Source: Thalassoglobus neptunius
GTDB lineage: Bacteria; Planctomycetota; Planctomycetia; Planctomycetales; Planctomycetaceae
Direction of reading: 5' to 3'
DNA length: 64,000 bases
NCBI RefSeq assembly: GCF_007859735.1
Contig: NZ_SIHI01000004.1
Coordinates: 373 to 64,372, forward strand
Shown: in pieces, positions 9,165-18,703 of the stretch
How positions within the stretch are numbered: position 1 is the stretch's first letter
Layout: every line of letters begins with the position of its first letter
Translations under genes and position numbers: made by a program
Notes under the pieces: generated by a model
Databases searched by the model: none
The model's input: only the letters and a program-made list of their open reading frames with translations
What the model was told of the DNA's origin: nothing

Positions 9165-10619
9165 TTGCCCCGCCAACCCGAATGGGACATTCTCACCGTG
9201 TGGCCCCTCGAAACTGCCAAGAGAAACATCATCATCGCTGGATGCATGGGGATGGCTTATACCCAGTTGACCTTGTCAGCTGCTGCCATCGATTACGTCC
9301 GAGATCTTGGTGGAACCGGTCTGCACGTTGGCATCTTGAATGCGCTCCCGGTTGCTCTACTGGGATTCCAGTTTCTGGCTGCCATCATCGCGAATCATCC
9401 TAATTACCGTCGATCGTTGTGGGTCACATGCTCGCTCGTTCAACGTGCGTTTCTGATTCCGATTGTCTTCGGACCTGTGATCTGGCCGGAACTTGGAAAC
9501 ACGACGTGGATTTGGATCTTTCTGGGTGCGATCGCCTGCAACCAGGCACTTCAGCACTTTTGTTCTCCACTGTGGCTTTCGTGGATGGGAGACTACTTGC
9601 CGCACTACGACCTCAATACGTATTGGGGACATCGTCAAAGATGGTTGCAGTGGTCGGCAGCGGGTTCCTTGTGCGTGGCTGCCCTGCTCCTCTCTCAGAC
9701 AGACCTGGGGGTTCGAATTGGATATCCCATCCTTGCTGCAGGTGCGGGAATACTGGGAATTATCGATGTCTTGATCTTCCTGAAGGTCGACGAACCTCCG
9801 GTGACGAAACTTCCCCAACCACGACTCCACACCGTTCTTCTCGCCCCTTTTCGACATCGCGGTTTCCGATCGTTCATTGGCTTCATGTGCTTCTGGCACT
9901 TCGCCACAATGATCGGAGCTGCCTTCATCAGTCTCTATCTCCTTGATCATGTCGGAATGAGCCTGCATGCAGTTTTGGCACTCTGGACCTGGTCATGGAT
10001 CGGAGGAGCCGTGACAGCGAGCGGGCTCGGCCGCCTCAGCAATCGCTTTGGCAACAAACCGCTTCTCGTGCTGTGTGTGATCTGCAAGACGATCAACATG
10101 ATCGCATTGCTCGCCATTCCTCAAAACCCAACGACCGCTTTCTATATTCTGGTTCCCGTTTTCATGGTCGATGCAGCCTTGAATGCTGGATTCGCCATTG
10201 CGACCAACGGATTCCTGCTGAAGAATTCTCCGGCGGAGAATCGGACGATGTTTATCGCCTCTGGCACTGCGATGGCCGGGATTGTGGGAGGGATTACTGC
10301 AATTGTCGTCGGAGCCATCCTTTCACTCAATCAGGGATGGTCCGTTTCGCTTGGGGGGCATCTCTTCACGGGATACCACGTCTGCTTTGCGGTCAGCCTT
10401 CTTCTGCGAGTGGCTGCGATTCCGATTGTTTCCCGGATTCACGAACCGACATCACACGACACGATCCAGGTCGTGACCTCGCTGATCGGAGTGACACCAC
10501 TTCGGATGATTCGATACCCGGCTGGCCTCTATCGGAACATGTTCGTGAAACAACGAAACGTTCGACAAGAACAAACCGAAACGCGTCCTGAGCCGACGAA
10601 GACTTCTCCTCCGACCTGA
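9165..10619 (+). CDS. Major facilitator superfamily permease
   Basis: Integral membrane transporter with about 12 hydrophobic segments over residues 20-440, split by a central hydrophilic loop (near residues 205-225, KVDEPPVTKLPQPRLH). No signature identifies the substrate. The frame opens at TTG (9165); a GTG at 9198 has GGGA about 10 bases upstream and would start just before WPLETAKRN, so the true start may be 9198. The C-terminal 45 residues are hydrophilic. The stop codon forms part of a hairpin shared with the convergent proA gene. Confidence 0.75.
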   Translation: MPRQPEWDILTVWPLETAKRNIIIAGCMGMAYTQLTLSAAAIDYVRDLGGTGLHVGILNALPVALLGFQFLAAIIANHPNYRRSLWVTCSLVQRAFLIPIVFGPVIWPELGNTTWIWIFLGAIACNQALQHFCSPLWLSWMGDYLPHYDLNTYWGHRQRWLQWSAAGSLCVAALLLSQTDLGVRIGYPILAAGAGILGIIDVLIFLKVDEPPVTKLPQPRLHTVLLAPFRHRGFRSFIGFMCFWHFATMIGAAFISLYLLDHVGMSLHAVLALWTWSWIGGAVTASGLGRLSNRFGNKPLLVLCVICKTINMIALLAIPQNPTTAFYILVPVFMVDAALNAGFAIATNGFLLKNSPAENRTMFIASGTAMAGIVGGITAIVVGAILSLNQGWSVSLGGHLFTGYHVCFAVSLLLRVAAIPIVSRIHEPTSHDTIQVVTSLIGVTPLRMIRYPAGLYRNMFVKQRNVRQEQTETRPEPTKTSPPT

Positions 10620-10640
10620 TCGAAGTGAACTGTTCGATCA
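10617..10640. terminator. Hairpin between convergent MFS permease and proA
   Basis: Perfect 8-bp inverted repeat TGATCGAA (10617-10624) and TTCGATCA (10633-10640) with an 8-base loop. It overlaps the permease stop codon and sits just before the proA stop at 10658. Its place between convergent genes suggests a bidirectional transcription end; no T tract follows. Confidence 0.5.
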
Positions 10641-10657
10641 CTCAGCTCAAATCAAAT

Positions 10658-11917
10658 TCAGCGAGTTTGACCGTCTCCGTAAGCGACGTATTTGTAGCTT
10701 GTCAGTTCTTTCAAACCGCATGGACCGCGAGCATGGAATTTGTCTGTGCTGATCCCAATTTCTGCCCCCAGCCCAAATTCTCCACCGTCATTAAAACGCG
10801 TGCTGGCATTCACGAGAACAGCTGCGGAATCGACTTCACCGGTGAACTGACGTGCCGAATTAAAGTTACTGGTCACAATGACATCGGTGTGATGTGATCC
10901 GTATTCGTTGATGTGAGCAATGGCGTCCTCGATGCTATCGACGACCTTTGCAGAGATTTTGAGATCAAGATACTCGGTCCGGTAGTCATCCTCTGTCGCA
11001 ACGAGTGCTTCGGGGATGACAGATCGAACGCGATCATCGCTTCGAATTTCAACCCCCTGCTCCAACAACGCCGGCCCAGCCAACTTGAGAAACTCGTCTG
11101 CAATTTCTTCGTGAACGAGAAACGACTCGGCCGCGTTGCAAACTCCTGTTCGATGGCACTTGCTGTTGACGAGGATATCCCGGGCCATTTGAAGATCGGC
11201 AGACCGGTCGATGTAAACGTGACAGACTCCGTCGAAATGCTTGATCACAGGCATTGTCGCTTCTTGAGTCACACGCTCAATCAACGATTTGCCACCTCGC
11301 GGAATGGCGACATCGATGCTGTTGTGACACTTGAGAAATGCTCCGACGGCAGCCCGATCGGTCGTTTCGACAAGTTGCACCGCGTGCTCGGGAAGTCCGC
11401 ACTCGACCAGCGTTTCTGAAAGCAGACGGTAAAACGCCATGTTGCTGTGAAACGCTTCTTTCCCTCCCCGCAGAATCACAGCATTGCCGCTCTTCACGCA
11501 AAGGGCAGCTGCATCAACGGTGACGTTTGGCCGCGATTCATAAATGAAGAACACAACTCCGAGTGGAACGCGGACTTTCGTCACCAGCAACCCGTTGGGG
11601 CGCGGATTGCTGTCGATAATTTCGCCAATCGGATCGGGTAGCTGCGCGACTTCTTCCAGGGCTTTTGCGATTCCTTCCAAACGCTCAGGGGTAAGTCGCA
11701 ATCGGTCGACTTGAGCATTCGTTAGCCCGAACTCCGGGGCTTTGGCAATGTCTCGTTCATTCTCTGCCAGGAGGGTCGATGCCTGGCTTCGAATTCTTTC
11801 CGCAGAAAGCTGAAGCCATCCGTTCTTGCGTCCGCCAGTCGTTGTCACGAGAGCACGTGAGGCCTCTTTCGCCTGACGTGCGACTTGGGAGACATATTCT
11901 TCGAGGTTATCGTTCAT
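10658..11917 (-). CDS. proA: Glutamate-5-semialdehyde dehydrogenase (gamma-glutamyl phosphate reductase)
   Basis: NADPH-dependent reduction of gamma-glutamyl phosphate to glutamate-5-semialdehyde, the second step of proline synthesis, in the cytoplasm. The aldehyde dehydrogenase-fold sequence shows [35 protein letters not shown], the catalytic cysteine in [14 protein letters not shown] and the C-terminal signature [19 protein letters not shown]-like FARGP region. At 419 residues it is full length. The ATG start agrees with family N-termini. proB is not adjacent. ppk lies 200 bp upstream on the same strand. Confidence 0.97.
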   Translation of the reverse strand: MNDNLEEYVSQVARQAKEASRALVTTTGGRKNGWLQLSAERIRSQASTLLAENERDIAKAPEFGLTNAQVDRLRLTPERLEGIAKALEEVAQLPDPIGEIIDSNPRPNGLLVTKVRVPLGVVFFIYESRPNVTVDAAALCVKSGNAVILRGGKEAFHSNMAFYRLLSETLVECGLPEHAVQLVETTDRAAVGAFLKCHNSIDVAIPRGGKSLIERVTQEATMPVIKHFDGVCHVYIDRSADLQMARDILVNSKCHRTGVCNAAESFLVHEEIADEFLKLAGPALLEQGVEIRSDDRVRSVIPEALVATEDDYRTEYLDLKISAKVVDSIEDAIAHINEYGSHHTDVIVTSNFNSARQFTGEVDSAAVLVNASTRFNDGGEFGLGAEIGISTDKFHARGPCGLKELTSYKYVAYGDGQTR

Positions 11918-12061
11918 CGTTCTATTCTTACTGATCTTGAATGCGAGTTCAAACTGTGTTGAGTCAACTCTGCACTGACGAGAATCATCGCGAAAATCGG
12001 AGCGATTCGTGTTCGAAACGGCCTCTCACGAAATGATATTCCGTGCGGATCGAGCGAGCGT

Positions 12062-12083
12062 CGCGGGTCGTTCTGATCCCGCG
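12062..12083. terminator. GC-rich hairpin between ppk and proA
   Basis: CGCGGG (12062-12067) pairs with CCCGCG (12078-12083) over a 10-base loop, 34 bp past the ppk stop on the minus strand. It probably stabilises or ends the ppk transcript before proA. A separate small palindrome, GTTGA-G-TCAAC (11958-11968), lies 40 bp upstream of proA and could be an operator. Confidence 0.4.
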
Positions 12084-12116
12084 TGTCGCGATGAATCTGC
12101 TGAGCGTGTTCTCAAA

Positions 12117-14279
12117 CTAAAGATTGTGAGGTTCGAACATGGTTCGCTGTTTCTTTGCGATTCCACGAGTTGCGTGCCGTGCTTCTCGATACAAGAACTC
12201 CTGTGCGCGACATTCCGGATCATCATCCGACTGTTCGTAAGTGTACGAACCGTCCGGCTGGAGTGTCGCTGATTTCACATTGTCTCGTTCAAACACACGC
12301 ATAATGTGAATCAGTCGCTGGCGACATCTTGCGTCTTCGACCGGGACGAGCAGTTCTTTTCGATGGTCGAGATTTCGCGGCATCCAATCCGCGCTGGAAA
12401 TATAAACTTTGGGATCCCCTCCGTGGTGCACGTAGAGAATGCGGGCGTGTTCCAGAAATCGGTCCACGACACTGGTCACGCGAATGTTCTCACTCATCCC
12501 GGGGACGCCCGGTTTCAAACAACAGATCCCACGGATGTTGAGGAAGATTTTCACCCCCGCCTGCGAAGCCTTGTAAAGAGCTTCAATCAGAACAGTGTCC
12601 GTGAGTGCATTGAGTTTCACTTTGATTTTGGCATTTTGTCCGCTCGCAGCACGTTCCGCTTCGGCATCGATCATTTCTTTGATCGCGCTCCGCAGAAGCA
12701 ATGGAGCGGTTTCGATTTTGCGATAGACGTGCGGGGGTTGAGAGTATCCAGAGATGGCATTGAAGAACGCGATTGAGTCGACACCAAGGTCTTCATCGGT
12801 GGTGAACAGGGAAACATCGCTATAAATCTTCGCGGTCGACTCGTTGTAGTTTCCGGTCCCGAAGTGAACGTATCGTTGAATTCCTTCCGGCTCTCGACGC
12901 ACGATGATGCACACCTTGGCATGGGTCTTCAGTCCCTTCACTCCGTGAATGACCTGTGCACCGATCGACTCCAGTTCGCGGGCCTGATTGAGATTTCGTT
13001 CTTCGTCGAAACGAGCCTTCAGTTCGAGAAGGACGGTGACATGTTTTCCATTGTCGACAGCTCTCTTGAGCGCCCGGATAATCGGGCTGTTGCGACTGAT
13101 TCGGTAGAGCGTCTGTTTGATCGCGATGACATCCGGATCATCGGCCGCTTCATCAATGAGGCGAACGACCGGTTCGAAACTTTCATAAGGATGAAAGAGC
13201 ATCACATCGCGCTGAGAGATCACATCAAACATCGTCTCTTCAGCGGGAATGTCAGGAGAATTAAGCGGAGGCCACGGCTCGTATTGATGCTGTTCGAAAC
13301 CGCTGCGAGTCGCGAGTTCCATGAACGCACCCAAGTCGAGAGGACCGGGAAGCTTCACCAGTTGATTCGGCTCGATATCGACTTCTGAAACCAGAAACTC
13401 GACCATCTCGGACGACACTGATGCATCAATCTCAACACGAATGCAGTCAGCTCGAGTTCGCGCTCGAAGCACATCCGCCATGTTGACAGCGAGTCCGTGA
13501 GGAGTCAGTTCCTGAACTTCAACGTCCGCATTTCGCGTCAATCGAAACGGCTGACACTCAACGATTGTTTCCCCCGGAAAGAATTCTTCGACAAATCGAG
13601 AAACGACATCTTCCAGAAGCATGTAAACATGATTCGTATTGCCTTCGCCGGGCAATGAATAAAATCGGGAAAGCGTTCTCCCGAAAGGAATGACGGCATA
13701 GCGTTCCTGAGAATCGTCAGACGGATCTTTCTTCGCTGCGCCGTCGATTCCCAGTTCTTCATCCAATTTGTCATCCGGCGATTCAACCGGTGCGAGGCGG
13801 ACACACATCGCCATCATCTGATTGGCCAGCAGTGGAAACGGATTCCCCCCGCCGACGGCCATCGGAGTGAGAACCGAGAGGACCTCGCGATCGAAAATCT
13901 GACGGAGATGATCTTCCTGCTCAGTATTCAGCAATTCGTCCTTGACGCCATGCACTCCCGCTTCATGAAGAGCCGGAACAAGTTCGTTAAGAAAACAATC
14001 GTATTGATCGCGAATGATCTGATCGACACGTTCATGCACCGCTTCCAGTTGCTGATGCGGCGAAAGCCCCGACGGAGCTACAGAAGTCGACTTTGATTCG
14101 ATCAGCGTCGTGAGTGCTCCGACGCGCACACGGAAGAATTCATCAAGATTCGAACTCGTAATTGAGAGAAACTTCAATCGCTCGAACAGCGGGACTTCCT
14201 CGTTCAACGCTTCATTAAGCACTCGCTGATTGAATTCCAGCCAACTCAATTCACGATCGAAAAATCTTGTCTCGCTCAT
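12117..14279 (-). CDS. ppk: Polyphosphate kinase 1
   Basis: Reversibly transfers the gamma-phosphate of ATP to inorganic polyphosphate. All four PPK1 regions are visible: N-terminal FFDRELSWLEFNQRVLNEA, the middle domain, the autophosphorylated histidine in GLKTHAKVCIIVRRE followed by HFGTGNYNESTAKIYSD, and the second conserved histidine in VHHGGDPKVYISSADWMPRN. It is 720 residues, usual size. I chose ATG 14279 (MSETRFF) because AAGGGG lies just upstream and family proteins start there; an open frame continues to 14333. The last 40 residues are a hydrophilic tail beyond the core. Confidence 0.96.
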   Translation of the reverse strand: MSETRFFDRELSWLEFNQRVLNEALNEEVPLFERLKFLSITSSNLDEFFRVRVGALTTLIESKSTSVAPSGLSPHQQLEAVHERVDQIIRDQYDCFLNELVPALHEAGVHGVKDELLNTEQEDHLRQIFDREVLSVLTPMAVGGGNPFPLLANQMMAMCVRLAPVESPDDKLDEELGIDGAAKKDPSDDSQERYAVIPFGRTLSRFYSLPGEGNTNHVYMLLEDVVSRFVEEFFPGETIVECQPFRLTRNADVEVQELTPHGLAVNMADVLRARTRADCIRVEIDASVSSEMVEFLVSEVDIEPNQLVKLPGPLDLGAFMELATRSGFEQHQYEPWPPLNSPDIPAEETMFDVISQRDVMLFHPYESFEPVVRLIDEAADDPDVIAIKQTLYRISRNSPIIRALKRAVDNGKHVTVLLELKARFDEERNLNQARELESIGAQVIHGVKGLKTHAKVCIIVRREPEGIQRYVHFGTGNYNESTAKIYSDVSLFTTDEDLGVDSIAFFNAISGYSQPPHVYRKIETAPLLLRSAIKEMIDAEAERAASGQNAKIKVKLNALTDTVLIEALYKASQAGVKIFLNIRGICCLKPGVPGMSENIRVTSVVDRFLEHARILYVHHGGDPKVYISSADWMPRNLDHRKELLVPVEDARCRQRLIHIMRVFERDNVKSATLQPDGSYTYEQSDDDPECRAQEFLYREARHATRGIAKKQRTMFEPHNL

Positions 14280-14648
14280 CAGTCTGTCCCCTTCCACGAA
14301 CTCACTCACAGCGTTCCACGCCGTGTCCCTCACACGGATGAGATTAGACCATTTTCGCAGCGCCTCTGCACTCGCCCGAACGAGTTTCTTTCGATGAATA
14401 CTGCGTTTCGCTCGTGCGAGTCCCAGCGAACCGGAAACGCAGTTGATTTCGCCACGTGAATCCAGCTGGGGAGACCGGAATCTCCCAATCCTTCCGAGGG
14501 TTCACGCACTTCCGTGCAAGTCTTCCGCCGATCGATGGACTGACTCCAACAACGTCAGAAAAGTCTCTATGATATCCATCTACTGATTCCGATTCGTCAT
14601 CCCGATGAGCGAATCGTTGATGTCCCGCCTGACTGAAGAGCAATTTCT
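14280..14648. other. Divergent intergenic region between ppk and a DUF1549 gene
   Basis: Contains no convincing gene. It must carry the ppk promoter (minus) and the promoter of the 14649 gene (plus). It holds one copy of a dispersed palindromic repeat at about 14362-14427. Confidence 0.5.
14362..14427. repeat. Dispersed palindromic repeat, copy C (short)
   Basis: Shares with the copies at 34.7 and 45.8 kb the left word TGCACTCGC (14367-14375) and the right word GCTCGTGCGAGT (14410-14421), preceded by a CTGCGTTT block that matches CTGAGTTT in the others. The intervening length is nearly the same. This copy lacks the GAGCAAGTTGCTC part seen in copy A. Confidence 0.55.
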
Positions 14649-17159
14649 ATGAGTTACCGAATCTCGAAAGCGAATTTGATGTTCATCGCCGGGATGATCA
14701 TTCTGTTCGGTTCGACCATACTGATGGCCGAAGACAACCTGGCGATCCTTCCCTCTCAAGTTTTTCTCGACGGTCCCGAATCCTCCGCCCAGCTTTTAGT
14801 ACAGGAAAAGCACGGAGAAATTCTCGGCCGACAAATTTCCGAAGACATGGAGTGGTCCGTCGCCGACGAATCAATCGCAACGGTTTCTCGACTGGGAAAG
14901 CTCACTCCTCACGCTGATGGCAAAACAGTCGTCACAGTCAAATCCACTGAACGGACTGCTTCCATCCCGGTTGAAGTCTCCGGAATGATGTCGGACTTTC
15001 GATGGAGCTTCCGAAACGATGTCCTTCCGATCCTGACAAAGTCAGGCTGCAACATGGGATCGTGTCACGGTGCCCTGGCAGGCAAAGGAGGCTTTCGGCT
15101 TTCACTGCATGGGTACGATGCCGAGACCGACCACTTCAACATTACAAAACAGGATCGTGGCCGCCGCGTCGAGTTTCAGGATCCGGGGCGAAGTCTGCTC
15201 CTCGCCAAACCGACTGGTGCGATGCCGCACAAAGGCGGGCTGCGAATCGATACCGATTCACGCGACTACCGTATTTTGTCTGAGTGGATTGCTTCCGGCG
15301 CGAAGGCTCCGAATCAGGATGATCCGAGGATCGAAACGATCTCCGTGATCCCGTCTCGCGTTCAGCTTCGGCCGGGGGAACAACAACAGCTTCTCGGGGA
15401 AGCCCACTATCACAACGGAACGGCGCGGGATGTCACGCAATGGGTGAAGTGGACATCCACGAACGAAGCTGTCTGCACAGTTGATCAAACGGGACGAGTG
15501 GAGATTGTCGGTCCGGGAGAAGGGGCCATCGTCGGTTGGTTTTCGTCAAAGATCTCCGTCGCACGCATTACGGTCCCCTACGACAACAAACTCCCGGCAG
15601 ATACGTTTGCCAAATTGAACGCGCGCAACTTCATTGACGAACACGTGAATGAACAGCTCGCGAGGCTTAACCTTCCTCCATCGCCACGCTGCGATGACAT
15701 GACATTCATCCGACGCGTCTATCTCGACTGCATTGGCCTTCCGCCGACACCGGAAGAAGTCCAGAAGTTCCTCGCCAACACGAGCGAAACCAAACGGGAC
15801 GACGTCATTGAGCACCTGCTCGAACGACCTGAGTTTGTCGACTACTGGAGCTATAAATGGTCGGACGTCTTAATGCTGAATGGAACACTGCTCCGTCCTC
15901 AAGCTGTGAAATCGTATTACGAATGGATTCACAAACACGTCGCCAACAACACTCCCTGGGATCAGCTTGTCACCGAAATCCTCACTGCGACAGGAAGCAC
16001 ATTCCAGAACGGAGCCACGAACTTTTATTCCCTTTATCAGACTCCTGAAGACATGACCGAGAATGCCTGTCAGGCGTTTCTGGGTCTGAGTATCGGCTGT
16101 GCGAAGTGTCACAATCACCCGCTCGAAAAGTGGACCAACGACCAGTACTACGCAATGGCAAATCTTTTCTCACGTGTGAAAGCCAAAGGATGGGGCGGTG
16201 ATTCGCGAAACGGTGATGGACTCCGCACCGTGTTCGTCAGCGATCGGGGGGAACTGGTTCAACCTCGGACCGGTCAACCTCAACTGCCTACTCCGCTCGA
16301 TGGCGAACCGATTCCGTTCGATAAAACAGAAGACCGACGAGTTCCACTCGCGGAATGGATGACCTCACCCGAGAATCCGTACTTCGCAAAGTCGATTACA
16401 AATCGTGTCTGGGCAAACTTCTTCGGAGTCGGACTCGTCGAATCCGTGGACGACATGCGATCCTCAAACCCAGCCAGCAATGAAGAGCTTCTGGCCGCCG
16501 CAGCCCAGTATCTCGTTGATGAACAGTTCAATCTCAAGTCGCTCATGCGGCAGATTCTCCAATCGAATACCTATCAGAGATCAAGTCTTCCCGTGGAAGG
16601 CAACGAAGCTGACACCCGTTTTTACTCGCGTTACTTCCCGCGACGGTTGATTGCCGAAGTCATCCACGATTCGATCGTTCAGGCGGTTGATGTTCCGACA
16701 AAATTCGACTTCATTGGGTTTCCTGGTGCAGACAGACAAGCCACGGATTTTTACCCGCTCGGAACTCGGGCAATTCAACTCTACGATTCGGCCGTCGAGT
16801 CCTATTTCTTAAAGACGTTCGGACGAAACACGCGCAACATTGTCTGCGAGTGTGAACGTTCGAACGAGCCAAGCATGGTTCAGGTTTTACATATGTCGAA
16901 CGGGTCGACGATCAACGAGAAGCTTCAGATGGCCGAGAGCCAGGTGCAGAAACTGCACGCACAACTTCAAAACGGAATGTCGATCGATTCCCTGATCGAC
17001 AATGTCTATCTCCGGTGTCTGTCACGTTATCCGAAGCCCCAAGAACGTTCGGCATTCGTCGCCATTTTCCAGGAGGCACCACCTAAGGAACAGCGTGCCG
17101 TTATCGAAGATCTTTTCTGGGCACTTTTGACGAGTCGTGAATTCGTCTTTAACCATTAA
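14649..17159 (+). CDS. Exported DUF1549/DUF1553 protein with Ig-like domains and haem c motif
   Basis: Planctomycete-type exported protein of unknown biochemical role. Signal peptide near residues 8-26 (LMFIAGMIILFGSTILMA). A BIG2-like Ig domain follows (about 30-115). Residues near 137-142 carry CNMGSC followed by H, a C-x4-CH haem-type motif, within GCNMGSCHGALAGKGGFRLS. A second Ig-like domain spans about 220-300, then DUF1549 (about 320-500, with RVYLDCIGLPPTPEEV and CAKCHNHPLEKWT, a CxxCH site) and DUF1553 (about 560-815, with SITNRVWANFFGVGLVE and a C-terminal EFVFNH end). GAAGAG lies 8 bases before the ATG. A Gfo/Idh oxidoreductase follows. The family is usually linked to polysaccharide use; the exact reaction is unknown. 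Confidence 0.88.
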   Translation: MSYRISKANLMFIAGMIILFGSTILMAEDNLAILPSQVFLDGPESSAQLLVQEKHGEILGRQISEDMEWSVADESIATVSRLGKLTPHADGKTVVTVKSTERTASIPVEVSGMMSDFRWSFRNDVLPILTKSGCNMGSCHGALAGKGGFRLSLHGYDAETDHFNITKQDRGRRVEFQDPGRSLLLAKPTGAMPHKGGLRIDTDSRDYRILSEWIASGAKAPNQDDPRIETISVIPSRVQLRPGEQQQLLGEAHYHNGTARDVTQWVKWTSTNEAVCTVDQTGRVEIVGPGEGAIVGWFSSKISVARITVPYDNKLPADTFAKLNARNFIDEHVNEQLARLNLPPSPRCDDMTFIRRVYLDCIGLPPTPEEVQKFLANTSETKRDDVIEHLLERPEFVDYWSYKWSDVLMLNGTLLRPQAVKSYYEWIHKHVANNTPWDQLVTEILTATGSTFQNGATNFYSLYQTPEDMTENACQAFLGLSIGCAKCHNHPLEKWTNDQYYAMANLFSRVKAKGWGGDSRNGDGLRTVFVSDRGELVQPRTGQPQLPTPLDGEPIPFDKTEDRRVPLAEWMTSPENPYFAKSITNRVWANFFGVGLVESVDDMRSSNPASNEELLAAAAQYLVDEQFNLKSLMRQILQSNTYQRSSLPVEGNEADTRFYSRYFPRRLIAEVIHDSIVQAVDVPTKFDFIGFPGADRQATDFYPLGTRAIQLYDSAVESYFLKTFGRNTRNIVCECERSNEPSMVQVLHMSNGSTINEKLQMAESQVQKLHAQLQNGMSIDSLIDNVYLRCLSRYPKPQERSAFVAIFQEAPPKEQRAVIEDLFWALLTSREFVFNH

Positions 17160-17199
17160 AGCGATGTTGAGTGCGCAGCAAAGTACAATATATTAACTC

Positions 17200-17209
17200 A
17201 CAACGTTGT
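17200..17209. promoter_or_regulatory. Palindrome ACAACGTTGT before the oxidoreductase
   Basis: Perfect 10-bp palindrome in the 91-bp AT-rich gap between the DUF1549 gene and the oxidoreductase, followed by a short T-rich stretch. Possible operator or part of a promoter region; the AATATATTAA block lies just upstream. Confidence 0.25.
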
Positions 17210-17250
17210 TTCATTTTTAAATCTCTGAATCCATTCTGGATCTCTGAATA

Positions 17251-18579
17251 ATGTCTATGAACCGCCGAAGTTTCTTAAAATCGTCGATTGCCTCATCAGC
17301 TGCCGTGGGATTTGGCGCTCCCTATCTCCATGGAATGTCGAAGACGAAAACATACCGGACGGCATTAATCGGTTCGGGCTGGTGGGGAACGAACATTCTG
17401 AAAGAAGCAATTCAGGCGGGGCAATCAAAAGTGGTTGCACTTTGCGATGTCGATCTGACACAGGCAGAAGTTTGTGCGGATGAAATATCGACGATGACCG
17501 CTGATGAACCGAATCTCTATCAGGATTACCGAGAGATGTTCGATCGAGAAATGATCGACATCGTCATTATCGCAACACCCGATCACTGGCACGCTTTGAA
17601 TACCATCGCAGCCCTCGAACATGGAGCGCACGTTTTCGTCGAGAAACCGACCGGCCACACCGTCAAGGAAAGCCGAGTGATCGTTAACGTCGCAGAACAA
17701 ACTGACCGAGTCGTCCAGGTCGGGCTCCACCGCAGGATCGGGCCACACCACGTTTCCGGTATGGAGTTTCTCAAGTCGGGAGAAGTGGGAGATATTGGCA
17801 TGGTGCGCATGTTCGTCCATGGAGGAGGCGGACACGAATCACCGACCCCTAACAGCGAGCCTCCGCGTGATCTCGACTGGGATTTGTATTGCGGTCCCGC
17901 ACCGCTTCGCCCGTTCAACCGAAAAATCCATCCGGGCGGATTCCGCAACTTCCTCGACTACGCCAACGGAACACTTGGAGACTGGGGAGTTCACTGGCTC
18001 GATCAGGTGCTGTGGTGGTCGGATGAGAAAGCCCCGAAACGGATCTATTCGACCGGTGGGCGTCCCATTGCTGGACCTCCTGTCTTGAACGAAGTCGAAC
18101 AAACTACCGACGCTCCGGATCACCAGACTGCTGTCTATGAGTTCGAAAGTTTCACCGCGACATGGGAACACCATCGATTCGGTGGCCGAGGTGCGGATCG
18201 TCATCCCTTCGGATGCTTCTTCTACGGCACAAAAGGTGTCTTTCACATGGGCTGGCGAGACGGTTGGACCTTCTACCCCGCTAAGAATGGCGACCAACCC
18301 GTCCACACTCCTCCACAATTCGACAACGAAAAAGATGGACACAACGTCCCACCGCTCTGGCGAGATTTCCTCTACTGCATTGAAACCGGAAACACTCCTG
18401 TCGCAAATGCGGAAGTCGGCCATCTTGCGACAAACCTGTCGTTGCTGGGAATGATCTCATACAAGACCGGGCGAAGCCTCGACTGGGACGGAGACCAAGA
18501 GAAAATCTTGAACGACGAGGAAGCCAACTCGATGCTCCGCCGCGAGTACCGCGGAAACTGGACATACCCGACCGCCTGA
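17251..18579 (+). CDS. Tat-exported Gfo/Idh/MocA-family oxidoreductase
   Basis: NAD(P)-dependent sugar or sugar-derivative oxidoreductase. The N-terminus MSMNRRSFLKSSIASSAAVG is a twin-arginine signal. A Rossmann domain follows with GSGWWGTNILKEAIQAG (near 47-63), VALCDVD and the VEKPTGHTVKES stretch that carries the conserved lysine. The C-terminal domain holds GDWGVHWLDQVLWW, matching exported planctomycete relatives that have an extended substrate-binding half. 442 residues is normal for this exported subgroup. The substrate is not deducible. It lies 91 bp after a DUF1549/1553 gene and may be co-transcribed with it. Confidence 0.9.
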   Translation: MSMNRRSFLKSSIASSAAVGFGAPYLHGMSKTKTYRTALIGSGWWGTNILKEAIQAGQSKVVALCDVDLTQAEVCADEISTMTADEPNLYQDYREMFDREMIDIVIIATPDHWHALNTIAALEHGAHVFVEKPTGHTVKESRVIVNVAEQTDRVVQVGLHRRIGPHHVSGMEFLKSGEVGDIGMVRMFVHGGGGHESPTPNSEPPRDLDWDLYCGPAPLRPFNRKIHPGGFRNFLDYANGTLGDWGVHWLDQVLWWSDEKAPKRIYSTGGRPIAGPPVLNEVEQTTDAPDHQTAVYEFESFTATWEHHRFGGRGADRHPFGCFFYGTKGVFHMGWRDGWTFYPAKNGDQPVHTPPQFDNEKDGHNVPPLWRDFLYCIETGNTPVANAEVGHLATNLSLLGMISYKTGRSLDWDGDQEKILNDEEANSMLRREYRGNWTYPTA

Positions 18580-18703
18580 AATTCTTCCAGTTCGCGAAAG
18601 ACGTTCACTTCGATGAATCGATTTTCCACCCTGGCTGTTGGTGTGGTAAGCGGCGTCACCAGCGGCAACTTGCTCAACCTGCGTTACTGAGGTGTCCGCG
18701 TTC